A DNA stretch of 64,000 nucleotides from Palsa-744 sp963734815 (GCA_963734815.1 CAVTIH010000003.1:310001-374000), one strand, 5' to 3'; positions 47,185-55,740 are shown, counted from the stretch's first letter. Program-made: numbers and translations. Notes: a model not told the origin generated them from the letters alone.

Positions 47185-48828
47185 TCAATCGGGAGTGGGC
47201 GCGGGTTCGGATGCGCGCAGGTGGGCGGCGTAGGCCTTGTAGCTCTGGAGTTCCTCGACCGACTGATAGTTGGCGAAGCCGCGACGCTGAGCGGCGCGCA
47301 GCGGGGCGGGCAGTGAGGCGCGCAGCTCGCCGGGGAGCGCCCGTTCTTCAAGGGTCACCCAGAGTTCCTCTTCGAGGACACTGGAGGCGCCGGCGCTGTT
47401 GAGCAGCTCCAGGCGCCCCCCGGGCGAGGCGTAGTCGTAGAGCTCGAATTCCTGGCCGGCCGCTTCGACTGTGAGCGTACCTTCGCGCCAGTTGGAGTAG
47501 AGCGCGAGCTTGCCGCGCTGGGTGCGCAGCGCGACCACGTGACGGGGCGCGGAGGCGGCGTAGGGTTCGACGGCGAACTCGGTGACGTCCTCGTCGGTGG
47601 CGTGCAGGATCCAGGGACGCCCCGCAGCGGAGGGATGCGCGCAGATCGCGGCGAGGTTGTGCCGCGCGGCGAGGTGGCGGTAGCGCTCCTGGTGGCGCCA
47701 GGCGGAGGAGCCCGTGGCGAGCGTGAGCAGCAGCGGCACGACGTCGACCGAGGAGCTGAGCTGCGTGCGTGGGATCGACGGTGCGGCGCAGGCAAGGCCA
47801 CGGAAGTCGCGCACGTACAGCGGCACACGGATCGCCTCCTCATAGGCGGAGGCGCCCTTGCCGCGCATCCCGTGCGAACCACCGTACTCGCCGTGGTCGG
47901 AGGTGAACAGCACCACGGTGTTGGCTTGCACGGAGGGCTGGGTGGCAAGCGCGGACAGCACCGTGCCGATCTGCGCGTCGAGGAAGCTGTGCAGCATCAG
48001 GTAGGTGTTCATCAGCCCCGTCCAGGCACTCAGCGCTTCGGGGCCCGTGAAGGGGACGGCGCCGAAGGAGCGCGCGGCGGTGTCCTGCAGCGACCGCTGC
48101 AGGAGGGGCTTGCGCTGCGCTTCGAGCGCTTCGGGCGTCTCGAAGTTACCGGGCAGCGCTTCGGCGAGCGCGGGCGGGGAGCTCTCCGAAGGGATCTGTT
48201 CGGTGAAGCGATACCACCAGGCGATGTCGTGGGGGTTGACGAACGAGACCGTCGCACACCACGGTTCCCCGCCCCCTTCGAGGCGCAGCCATTCGGCGAA
48301 CTGGGCGGCGATTTCCGGATCGACCGCCGTGCCCTGCCCCGGAGCGCCGTTGGGCGAGGGAAAGGTGCCGCCGGAGAAGCCGTAGGGCTCGAGCGAGGCG
48401 TCGGGGTTGGGGTTGAGGTGCCACTTGCCCCACCACCAAGTCGAGTAGCCGAGTTCGCGCAGCAGCGTCCCCCACGTCGGAAAGCCCGGGTCGAGATGGC
48501 TGTCGCCGGTGATCATGCAGCCGGTTTGATGCGAGTAGAGCCCTGTCAGGAGCGCCCCACGCGAGGGCGAGCAGTCGTTGGAGGCTGTGTAGTGGCGGTC
48601 GAAGCTGACAGCGCCGGCGCGCAGCGAGGCCAAGTTGGGCATCAGCGCGGAGGGCAGCGCGGCGGCGGGCATCCACACGGGCGTGCGCAGCTGGTCGACG
48701 AGGACCACAAGGATGTTTGGCGCCCGCCTCTGGCGCCCGCGGCCACGGCCAGCCGAGCCGAGCGCGAGCCCGCCGGCGGCGAGCAGCCCCTGCTTGAGGA
48801 AGGTGCGCCGATCGCTGCTCGTGTCCAT
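47185..48828 (-). CDS. Tat-exported sulfatase
   Basis: A 547-residue sulfatase. A twin-arginine signal (DRRTFLKQGLLAAGGLALG) leads into PNILVVLVDQLRTPVW. The catalytic motif is CSPSR in NDCSPSRGALLTG, WWWGKWHL follows, and FTSDHGEYGGSHG gives metal ligands. Tat export suits FGE maturation, since the protein folds and is modified in the cytosol first. It is next to a GH27 alpha-galactosidase, so it may strip sulfate from a galactan-like glycan. ATG 48828 is chosen because it starts the Tat signal; the frame extends to 48882. Confidence 0.88.
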   Translation of the reverse strand: MDTSSDRRTFLKQGLLAAGGLALGSAGRGRGRQRRAPNILVVLVDQLRTPVWMPAAALPSALMPNLASLRAGAVSFDRHYTASNDCSPSRGALLTGLYSHQTGCMITGDSHLDPGFPTWGTLLRELGYSTWWWGKWHLNPNPDASLEPYGFSGGTFPSPNGAPGQGTAVDPEIAAQFAEWLRLEGGGEPWCATVSFVNPHDIAWWYRFTEQIPSESSPPALAEALPGNFETPEALEAQRKPLLQRSLQDTAARSFGAVPFTGPEALSAWTGLMNTYLMLHSFLDAQIGTVLSALATQPSVQANTVVLFTSDHGEYGGSHGMRGKGASAYEEAIRVPLYVRDFRGLACAAPSIPRTQLSSSVDVVPLLLTLATGSSAWRHQERYRHLAARHNLAAICAHPSAAGRPWILHATDEDVTEFAVEPYAASAPRHVVALRTQRGKLALYSNWREGTLTVEAAGQEFELYDYASPGGRLELLNSAGASSVLEEELWVTLEERALPGELRASLPAPLRAAQRRGFANYQSVEELQSYKAYAAHLRASEPAPTPD

Positions 48829-48973
48829 ACGGGCGGCGTGGGTGTCGATCTGGGAGGGAGGCACCTCTGTAACTCCGAACAACGCGCGTGCGCCAATGAT
48901 GCGCTGGGAGGGAAAGATTTTTTATGGATATGGGAGGGGGCCGCCAAGCGCGCGGGGCCACAACCGCGGCAGG

Positions 48974-50560
48974 CTACCTGGCGCCGCGCCAGGATGAGCG
49001 GTTCTCGCGGCCGGAGGCGGGTGTAAAGCGCGGCAGCTCGAGCTCTATGCGAGCGCCGCCGACGTCACTTTCAGAGGCGCTCACCCGTCCGCCGTGAGCC
49101 TCGGCGATCGCCCTCACGATCGCCAACCCGAGGCCGGTCCCGCCGGAGGCGCGGTCGCGAGCGGCGTCGGTGCGATGCAAGCGGTCAAACACCCGCTCGC
49201 GCTGCTCGGGCGAGATTCCGGGCCCGTCGTCTTCGACCACGAACCGCACCGCTTCGCCCCCCTGTCCCCCTGGGCGCTCGGCCGGCGCCGGCCCCGGTCC
49301 GCCACGAGCCGCTGCCGCGATCCGCTCGACGCGCAGGCGCACAAGGCCATGCTCGGCCTCGGTGTGCTCGATCGCGTTGCCGATCAGGTTGCGCAGCGCC
49401 TGCGCCAGGCGGTCGGGATCGGCGATCAGCGTCCCCGCGGGGATCGCGCCGAGCTCAAAGCGCCGCGAGGCCAACAGCGAGGCGCCGTCCCATAGCTCCC
49501 CGACGAAGCTCTCGAGCTCGATCGCCTGCACGCGCAGAAACTGGGTCTGCTCGGCCTTCGCCAGCAACAGCAGGTCGTCGACGAGGCGCGTGATCCGGGC
49601 GATCTCCGCCTGCGCGAGGCGCTCGACGCGGCGCACCTCCTCGCCGGAGGGGTTGCGCTGCGCCGCCAGCACCTCGAGCTGCCCGCGGATCACCGTCAGC
49701 GGTGTGCGCAGCTCGTGCGAGGCGTCGGCGACGAATTCGCGCTGGCGGGCAAACGCATTGGCGAGGCGGTCGAGCATGTGGTTGAAGGCGTACGCCAACA
49801 CCTGCACCTCCCGGCTCTCGCGCTCGACGTCGTGGATGCGAGTGTGCTGGCCGATCTCCGATCGGTCGCCGCCATCCACCTGCGCGGCGACCGCCGCCAT
49901 CCGCCGCAGCGGCCGTGAGAAGCGGCTGCCGATCAGCAGCGAGGCGAGCAGCGCGCCCGCCAGCGCGAGGAAGCTGGCGAGAATGAACGCCTTCGCCACC
50001 CCGTGCTGGGCGCGCGCGACGCTCGCCAGCGGCTCCCCCACACCGACGTTCACCGCCAAGCCGGCGCGCCCGCCGGCACCGGGGATCCGCACCCGGCGCT
50101 CGAGCAGGCGCATGTCGCCGATGTCGGGCAGATTGAGCGTGGAGAAGCCGTCGTGCGCGGCGAGCAGCCGGCGCGACAGACGGTTCTCGCGCTCCTGTAC
50201 GGCGACGCTCTCGCCATCGTCGGGGGCAGGGTTGCCGAACAGCTCGGGCGTGTTGGTGGCAGTGCCCGCGCCCGGCACTTTCACGAACAGCACCGTCGAG
50301 CTGGCGTTGAACGGCTGGCCGCGCATGTAGCCGCGCGCGAATGCAAGCGTGCCGTGGGCGGTGCTCGCCCCCGAGGCGCTCAACGCGTGGGCCAGCTCGC
50401 CGGCGTCGCCCTCGATCTCGCCGTCGATCTGGCGGCGCAGCTGGGTGCCGGTGCCGCGGTACACCGCGAAGAAGGTGATCCCCGAGGAGGTCACCACCAC
50501 CAGCGCCACCCACAGCGCCAGGCGCCAGCGCAGGCTGAGGGAGGTGGGGATCGCCATCAT
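48974..50560 (-). CDS. Sensor histidine kinase
   Basis: A 528-residue membrane kinase: first membrane segment about residues 10-32, extracellular sensor about 35-190 (no known fold), second segment AFILASFLALAGALLASLLIG, then HAMP, phospho-acceptor box VADASHELRTPLTVIRGQ, N box NLIGNAIEHT and G boxes DDGPGISPEQRERVF and GGTGLGLAIV. ATG 50560 overlaps the response regulator stop (ATGA). It is divergent from the ApbE/NuoF-like operon, whose control is the most likely role. Confidence 0.9.
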   Translation of the reverse strand: MMAIPTSLSLRWRLALWVALVVVTSSGITFFAVYRGTGTQLRRQIDGEIEGDAGELAHALSASGASTAHGTLAFARGYMRGQPFNASSTVLFVKVPGAGTATNTPELFGNPAPDDGESVAVQERENRLSRRLLAAHDGFSTLNLPDIGDMRLLERRVRIPGAGGRAGLAVNVGVGEPLASVARAQHGVAKAFILASFLALAGALLASLLIGSRFSRPLRRMAAVAAQVDGGDRSEIGQHTRIHDVERESREVQVLAYAFNHMLDRLANAFARQREFVADASHELRTPLTVIRGQLEVLAAQRNPSGEEVRRVERLAQAEIARITRLVDDLLLLAKAEQTQFLRVQAIELESFVGELWDGASLLASRRFELGAIPAGTLIADPDRLAQALRNLIGNAIEHTEAEHGLVRLRVERIAAAARGGPGPAPAERPGGQGGEAVRFVVEDDGPGISPEQRERVFDRLHRTDAARDRASGGTGLGLAIVRAIAEAHGGRVSASESDVGGARIELELPRFTPASGRENRSSWRGAR

Positions 50561-51273
50561 CCCAGGCGGTAGCCGACCGCCCGTACGGTGTGGATCGGCG
50601 CGGGGGATTGGTCCCCGCCCACCCCGCGCAGCTTGCGGCGCAGATAGCCGATGTAGACGTCGACGATGTTGGTGGCGGGGTCGTGCTGGTAGCCCCACAC
50701 AGCGCTCAGAATCTGCTCGCGCGAGAGCACCCGGCCGCGGTGGCGCAGCAGGTACACCAGGAGCTCGAACTCGGTAGTCGACAGCAGCACCGGCGCCCCG
50801 GCGCGCGTGACCCGGCGGCTGAGCAGATCCACCTCGATGTCCGCCACCCGCAGGGTTGTGCTGGAGCCCTGCGCGGCGCTGCGCAGCTGCGCGCGAACCC
50901 GCGCCAGCAGCTCCGCCAGCGAGAAGGGCTTCACCAGGTAGTCCACCGCGCCTGCGTCCAAGCCGGCGACGCGATCCTCGATCTCCCCTCTGGCGGTGAG
51001 CACGATCACCGGTAACGCAGGCTTGGCGGCGCGCAGCGCCGCCAGCACCTCCATCCCCCCCTTTCCCGGCAGCATCAGGTCGAGCACGACCGCGTCGAAG
51101 CTCTCGTGCAGCGCGCGGCGCTCACCGTCGACGCCGTTGTGCTCGGCGTGCACCACGAAACCCTCGGCCTCCATGCCGCGCCGCACGAAGTCGACGATCC
51201 CCGGCTCGTCCTCAACCAGCAGGATCGACGGCGACGGCGACGCCTCCCCGAGAGATTCCGACGAAGACTGCAT
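50557..51273 (-). CDS. OmpR-family response regulator
   Basis: About 238 residues. Receiver domain with SILLVEDEPGIVDFVRRGM, phospho-acceptor Asp in VVLDLMLPGKGG, Thr in VIVLTARGE and Lys in DYLVKPFSL. The C-terminal winged helix follows (LLSTTEFELLVYLLRHRGRVLSREQIL, VDVYIGYLRRKL). Partner of the kinase encoded next. The start is uncertain: M at 51273 precedes a Ser-rich lead, and the frame extends to 51354. Confidence 0.88.
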   Translation of the reverse strand: MQSSSESLGEASPSPSILLVEDEPGIVDFVRRGMEAEGFVVHAEHNGVDGERRALHESFDAVVLDLMLPGKGGMEVLAALRAAKPALPVIVLTARGEIEDRVAGLDAGAVDYLVKPFSLAELLARVRAQLRSAAQGSSTTLRVADIEVDLLSRRVTRAGAPVLLSTTEFELLVYLLRHRGRVLSREQILSAVWGYQHDPATNIVDVYIGYLRRKLRGVGGDQSPAPIHTVRAVGYRLG

Positions 51274-51340
51274 CCCGGCGCCCAGGATAGGCATGTTCGG
51301 GCCGCCGACGGCGGGCGCGGGCCCCAACGAGCGCGATCCT

Positions 51341-51499
51341 ATGAGCTCTCTCATGCAGCGATTACGAGGCTCGCCGCCCGGAGTGGTGCTGGCGCTGCTT
51401 TTGGTGGCGGAATTCGGCCCATGGTTGCACTACCACCACCATTTCTTTGCCGGTCATCAGTCGATGTGGTCCTTATGGAACCTCTCACACCCCCTTTAG
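51341..51499 (+). CDS. 52-residue His/Trp-rich membrane protein
   Basis: A short protein: about ten polar residues, one hydrophobic helix (GVVLALLLVAEFGPWL), then a His- and Trp-rich tail with HYHHHFF and several more His. It lies between the divergent response regulator and the Ser-rich protein, 72 bases ahead of the latter, and may be first in the redox operon. A His-rich tail could bind metal or heme. Not recognised as a known family; it could be a chance frame. Confidence 0.45.
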   Translation: MSSLMQRLRGSPPGVVLALLLVAEFGPWLHYHHHFFAGHQSMWSLWNLSHPL

Positions 51500-51570
51500 C
51501 CACGGCTTGCGTTGCAGCGGCACACTGAGCCCCACCGTCCCACTGTTACAACCGCGGTCACCATCGTCAG

Positions 51571-52002
51571 ATGTCAAGCAACCTTCACACCTCCCGCTCC
51601 CGCGACGCCGCGCTGCGCCGCCTGCGCCGCGCCAACCGCTGGTTGATCGCGGGCAGCGCCACGCTCACCGGAGTGCTCACCGCCGTCGCCGCCAGCGCCT
51701 TCCCGGGCAAAACGCTCAAAGACATCCGCGCCACCGCCCACCACGACGGCCACCGCTCGACGCGGACGGCCGGCGCGAGCTCGAGCAGCTCCGCCTCCAC
51801 ACTCAAAGCTCCCTCGCGGGCGCCACAGTCAAGCTCGGGCGAAGAATCCTCCTCATCCCCCGACAGCTCCGCCGGCGGCGAATCCAGCTCCGCCTCGCCG
51901 GAATCCAGCCCCTCCAGCTCCACCGGCACCGAATCGAGCGTTCCGCAGGCCAGCTCGGCCCCGACGGAAACCGAAGCTCCGGTGACCTCGGGGGGGTCGT
52001 GA
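51571..52002 (+). CDS. Single-span membrane protein with Ser-rich extracytoplasmic tail
   Basis: A 143-residue protein: basic N-terminus (RRLRRANRW), one membrane segment (IAGSATLTGVLTAVAASAF), a short conserved-looking stretch (PGKTLKD), then a low-complexity Ser/Pro/Glu tail of about 75 residues. The basic N-terminus predicts the tail is outside. The apbE gene starts inside its stop codon (GTGA). No classical FMN-binding (SGAT-type) flavinylation site is visible. It could be a tether or partner for the operon's membrane redox components. Confidence 0.65.
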   Translation: MSSNLHTSRSRDAALRRLRRANRWLIAGSATLTGVLTAVAASAFPGKTLKDIRATAHHDGHRSTRTAGASSSSSASTLKAPSRAPQSSSGEESSSSPDSSAGGESSSASPESSPSSSTGTESSVPQASSAPTETEAPVTSGGS

Positions 52003-53165
52003 GGGCAGGCGCGACCTACGCGGGCTCCCGGCGCGCCGCGACGGCGACCGCGCGCTGGGAGGCGCTCGGTACGAGCGTGGTGCTGCGCGTCACCGACCCC
52101 CTCTGGCTGCCCCGCGCGAGCGTGACTGTTGCGCGCGAGCTCGACGCGATCGACCGCGCCTGCAGCCGCTTTCGCGCCGACTCCGACCTCACCCGCGTCA
52201 ACACACACGCGGGAGGGCGGCCGGTGCGGGTCGCGCCGCTGCTGATCGAGGCGCTGGGGATTGCGCTGCGCGCCGCCGAGCTCACCGACGGCGACGTCGA
52301 CCCGACTGTCGGCGCCGCTTTGGTCTTGGCGGGCTACGACCGCGACTGGCCGCTGCTCGAGCAGGTAGGCGCATCGACCGCCGCGGTCGTCGCGTCGACC
52401 GCGGCGGTCGACCCCGCGGCTTACGGGCACCGCCATGGCGTTGTCGAGGAGCGCCATCACCAGGCTCACACCGCCGGGCGACCTTCGATCGACCGCCCCA
52501 CGCTCGTCGCCCGCCGACTCAGCGGCTATCGCACCGTCGAGCTCAACCCCGTGCTCGGCGTCGTGCGCATCCCCAGCGGGGTGATGCTCGACCTCGGCGC
52601 CACCGCCAAAGCGTGGGCCGCCGACCGCGCCGCCCGCGCGGTGGCGGCGCTGGCGCGCTGCGGGGTGCTGGTGAGCATCGGCGGCGACATCGCCACCGCC
52701 GGTCTCGCCCCCGCCGGGGGCTGGCGGATCCACGTCACCGACGACCACCGCTCCGGCCCCGACGGCCCGGGGCAGACGATCGCGATCGCCGACGGCGGCC
52801 TTGCCACGTCGAGCGTCGCCGTTCGCCGCTGGCGGCGCGGGTCGCAGACGATGCACCACATCATCGACCCCTCCTCAGCCGCTCCCGCGCGGGGCCCGTG
52901 GCGCACCGTCAGCGTCGCTGCCGCCGACTGCACCGACGCCAACATTGCCGCCACCGCCGCGCTCGTACGTGGTGAGCGCGCCCCCGAGTGGCTTGCGCAG
53001 CAGAGCCTGCCGGCGCGGCTGGTTGCTCACGACGGCTCGGTCGTGCCGGTCGGCGGGTGGCCGATCGACGCGCCCTTGCCCTTGCGCAGCGGGCAGTCGC
53101 GGGGCACGAGGCCCCGCGCCCGCCCGGCTGTTACCCCACCGCGGCGCGCGGATGCTCCCCCATGA
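51999..53165 (+). CDS. apbE: ApbE-type FAD:protein FMN transferase
   Basis: A 388-residue ApbE-fold protein: EALGTSVVLRVTDP early, AIDRACSRFRADSDLTRVN, the FAD-binding block VMLDLGATAKAWAADRAA, GVLVSIGGDIATAG, and metal/FAD-binding HHIIDPSS. ApbE covalently attaches FMN to Thr/Ser of extracytoplasmic redox proteins. It lacks a clear signal peptide. A low-complexity stretch near residues 110-160 is an insert relative to the family. GTG 51999 overlaps the previous stop, and its own stop overlaps the next ATG. Confidence 0.85.
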   Translation: MRAGATYAGSRRAATATARWEALGTSVVLRVTDPLWLPRASVTVARELDAIDRACSRFRADSDLTRVNTHAGGRPVRVAPLLIEALGIALRAAELTDGDVDPTVGAALVLAGYDRDWPLLEQVGASTAAVVASTAAVDPAAYGHRHGVVEERHHQAHTAGRPSIDRPTLVARRLSGYRTVELNPVLGVVRIPSGVMLDLGATAKAWAADRAARAVAALARCGVLVSIGGDIATAGLAPAGGWRIHVTDDHRSGPDGPGQTIAIADGGLATSSVAVRRWRRGSQTMHHIIDPSSAAPARGPWRTVSVAAADCTDANIAATAALVRGERAPEWLAQQSLPARLVAHDGSVVPVGGWPIDAPLPLRSGQSRGTRPRARPAVTPPRRADAPP

Positions 53166-53896
53166 CCACCCTCCCCCTACCACTCGCCGCGAGCGGGCCC
53201 AGCCTCGCCTGGTACCTCGCCCGCTCCACCGGAGCCGTTGCGCTGCTGTTGCTGAGCATCGCCGTCGCGCTCGGGGTCGCCGACGTGCGGCGCTTCAACA
53301 CGCCGTCATGGCCACGCTTCGTCGTCGATGCGCTGCACCGCAACGTCTCGCTACTTGCGCTCGTGTTCCTGCTCGTGCACATCCTCACGGCGGTGCTCGA
53401 CAGCTTCGCCTCGATCTCGCTGGTGTCGACGGTGATCCCTTTCGTTGGCTCCTACCGGCCCTTCTGGTTGGGCCTCGGCGCGGTCGCGTTCGACCTGCTG
53501 CTCGCGGTGATCCTCACCAGCCTGCTGCGCGGGCGAGTCGGGCAGCGCGCCTGGCGTGCCACCCACTGGCTGGTGTACGCGTGTTGGCCGATCGCGTTGC
53601 TGCACACGCTCGGTACCGGCAGCGATGTCAAAACGACGTGGCTGCTCGCGCTTTCGTTCGCCTGCCTCGCGCTCGTGCTTGCCGCCGTGTTGACCCGCGC
53701 GCTCGCTGGCTTCTCGCGTGAGCGCCTACGCGAGCGCGGCCTGGCGATCGGTGGCGCGTTCGCGTTCGCGCTCGGGCTGGTGCTGTGGCTGCCCTCCGGG
53801 CCGCTCGGCTCCGAATGGGCTCGGCGCTCCGGAACGCCCCCCTCGTTGCTCGGCCATCCCTCCACCTCTTCTTCGAAGATCGTAGTAAGCCGATGA
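53162..53896 (+). CDS. Ferric-reductase-like transmembrane protein
   Basis: A 244-residue membrane protein with about six to seven helices of the ferric-reductase (FRD/MsrQ) fold. Candidate heme-b ligands are His in ALHRNVSLL and LLVHI, and in RATHWLVYACWPIALLHTLG, giving His pairs on neighbouring helices. It can pass electrons across the membrane through stacked hemes. There is no attached flavin/NAD domain; the NuoF-like protein encoded next would supply it. Confidence 0.85.
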   Translation: MTTLPLPLAASGPSLAWYLARSTGAVALLLLSIAVALGVADVRRFNTPSWPRFVVDALHRNVSLLALVFLLVHILTAVLDSFASISLVSTVIPFVGSYRPFWLGLGAVAFDLLLAVILTSLLRGRVGQRAWRATHWLVYACWPIALLHTLGTGSDVKTTWLLALSFACLALVLAAVLTRALAGFSRERLRERGLAIGGAFAFALGLVLWLPSGPLGSEWARRSGTPPSLLGHPSTSSSKIVVSR

Positions 53897-55383
53897 GCAC
53901 CCGCCAGGACGCTCGCGCACGTGAGCAGCAGGGCCAAAACCTCGATGAAGGCGAGCCCCACGGTGGCTTCGAGCCCCCCGCGGCCGACGCGCCCGGCCTG
54001 CCGCGGCTGCTCGCTGGCATCCCCGCGCGCGGCGCGCTCTCGCTGGAGGGGCATCTCGCGCTACACGGGGAGGCTCCCGCCGCCGACGGCCGCGGCTGGG
54101 GACGCTCTCGCCGCGACGCCACGTGGTTGATCGACGAGGTCGAGCGCGCCGGCATGTCGGGTCGTGGCGGAGCGGGGTTTCCGACGGCGGCCAAGCTGCG
54201 TGCCGTCGCCGGGGCGTCGCGTTCTGTGCTCGGCGGGGCGCGCCCGGTCGTGGTCGTCAACGGGGCCGAGGGCGAGCCCGCCTCCGCGAAGGACCGCACT
54301 TTGCTGCGCTCCCTCCCCCACCTTGTGCTCGACGGCGCCCTGCTCGCCGCCGCCGCGGTCGGCGCGCGGGAGATCCTGCTCGGCGTCGGTGAATCCGGGC
54401 CTTCCGCGCTCGACGCGGTTGCGCGCGCGATCGGGGAACGCGACTCCGGCCACGGGAAGCGGGTGGGTGGAGTCCAATTCCAGCTTCGCCCCGTCCCTCA
54501 CCGCTACGTCGCCGGCCACGAGTCGGCGCTCGTCAACTATCTCTCCGGCGGCCCCGCGCTGCCCACGTTCACCCCCCCGCGGCCCTTCGAACGGGGCGTG
54601 CGCGGGCGCCCCACGCTCGTCTGCAACGTCGAGACCCTTGCCCACCTCGCGCTGATCGCACGCTACGGCTCCGATTGGTTCCGGGAGCTCGGCACCCCCG
54701 AGCAGCCCGGCTCGGCGCTGGTCACGCTCGCCGGACCCGTGGTGCACCCGGGGGTCTATGAGATCGAGCACGGCGCCCCTCTCTCAGCGCTGCTCGACGC
54801 CGCCGACGGCCTCACCGCGGCACCGCGCGCGGTGCTCCTGGGCGGCTACTCGGGGACCTTCGTCGACGGCAGGCGGGCAGGTTCCGATTTGCGGGAGGTG
54901 GCGCTCTCCGATCGCCACCTCGCCCCCTTTGGCGCCTCGCTCGGCGCCGGCGTCGTGGTGGTGCTATCCGAGGAGGCCTGCCCCGTCGCGGAGCTCGCCC
55001 GCCTCACCCGCTGCCTGGCCTCGCAAAGCGCCCGCCAGTGTGGGCCGTGCCTGTTCGGCCTCGATGCGATCGCCTCCTGCTTCGAGCAGCTTGCGCGTGG
55101 GGACACCGGCGATCGGCGAGGCGCGCGCGATCGGGGTGTCGAGCGTGGGCGCGGTGAACGGGATGCAGCCGCCCGGCGCCTGCACTCCCTCGCCGGGCTG
55201 GTTCGTGGCCGCGGCGCCTGCTCCCACCCCGACGGCGTTGCCCGCCTCGTGTCGAGCGCGCTCGAGGTGTTCGCACAGGAGCTCTCCCGCCATGCCCACC
55301 ACGGCCCCTGCGCCGCCTGCGCGCGGCCCTCGGAGCTGCCGCAACCGCGTGTCTGGCGCCCAACCACCCCAGTCGCGGCATGA
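53893..55383 (+). CDS. NuoF-like NADH dehydrogenase flavoprotein subunit
   Basis: A 496-residue protein homologous to NuoF/RnfC-type subunits. The FMN/NADH site reads GMSGRGGAGFPTAAKL, then VVVNGAEGEPASAKDRTLL and the SLBB domain (about 280-360, GAPLSALLDAADGL). The C-terminal iron-sulfur region shows QCGPC and CSHPDG. The first Cys of the canonical CxxCxxC is Ala, so one 4Fe-4S ligand is missing. It probably oxidises NADH in the cytosol and feeds the ferredoxin or the membrane heme protein. ATG 53893 overlaps the preceding stop. Confidence 0.85.
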   Translation: MSTRQDARAREQQGQNLDEGEPHGGFEPPAADAPGLPRLLAGIPARGALSLEGHLALHGEAPAADGRGWGRSRRDATWLIDEVERAGMSGRGGAGFPTAAKLRAVAGASRSVLGGARPVVVVNGAEGEPASAKDRTLLRSLPHLVLDGALLAAAAVGAREILLGVGESGPSALDAVARAIGERDSGHGKRVGGVQFQLRPVPHRYVAGHESALVNYLSGGPALPTFTPPRPFERGVRGRPTLVCNVETLAHLALIARYGSDWFRELGTPEQPGSALVTLAGPVVHPGVYEIEHGAPLSALLDAADGLTAAPRAVLLGGYSGTFVDGRRAGSDLREVALSDRHLAPFGASLGAGVVVVLSEEACPVAELARLTRCLASQSARQCGPCLFGLDAIASCFEQLARGDTGDRRGARDRGVERGRGERDAAARRLHSLAGLVRGRGACSHPDGVARLVSSALEVFAQELSRHAHHGPCAACARPSELPQPRVWRPTTPVAA

Positions 55384-55595
55384 GCCCCACCTCGCACCGT
55401 CTGCGTGTCAACCCGATCGCCTGCGAGGCCCACGGCATGTGCCACGAGCTGCTTCCCGAGCGCATCTCCCTGGATGAGTGGGGCTACCCGATCCTCGATG
55501 GCGCGCCGCTCGATCCGGGGCTGCTCGCGCACGCGCGCCGCGCCGCCGCCGCGTGCCCCACGCTCGCGCTGTTGGTCGAAAAAACGGGGCTCTGA
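55380..55595 (+). CDS. Ferredoxin, 3-Cys [3Fe-4S] type
   Basis: A 71-residue ferredoxin of the short actinobacterial type: CEAHGMC then LLPERISLDEWGYPI and AAACPTLAL. The C-x5-C-xn-C-P spacing gives three ligands for a 3Fe-4S cluster, as in ferredoxins that serve P450s and other oxidoreductases. It starts within the stop of the NuoF-like gene (ATGA), so it is probably that protein's redox partner. Last gene of the operon. Confidence 0.88.
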   Translation: MSPTSHRLRVNPIACEAHGMCHELLPERISLDEWGYPILDGAPLDPGLLAHARRAAAACPTLALLVEKTGL

Positions 55596-55672
55596 GCCGA
55601 AGGCGAATGTCTCCCGACTTCGATCGAAACGGGGAAGTAAGCCGCAGGCACCTGTCTCCTCGCTTTTTTGAC
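55596..55672. repeat. Imperfect 45-bp direct repeat after the ferredoxin gene
   Basis: GCCGAAGGCGAATGTCTCC (55596-55614) recurs as GCCGCAGGCACCTGTCTCC (55641-55659), 45 bases on, and both are preceded by AACGGGG. The outer edges also pair: an A-run in GTCGAAAAAACGGGG against CGCTTTTTTGAC, allowing a long imperfect stem. Possibly a transcript-end structure or a small dispersed repeat. Confidence 0.45.
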
Positions 55673-55700
55673 GGAGCGGCGGAGCGATTGATCTCGATCG

Positions 55701-55740
55701 TCCGGTGAGCGACCGCCATCCTTGACGGTCGCTCACCGGA
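55701..55740. terminator. Perfect 15-bp-stem hairpin (bidirectional terminator)
   Basis: TCCGGTGAGCGACCG pairs perfectly with CGGTCGCTCACCGGA across a ten-base loop. It sits between the ferredoxin gene (plus) and the convergent lipoprotein gene (minus). There is no U-run, but the stem is strong enough to act as a terminator or 3'-end stabiliser for both. Confidence 0.65.
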
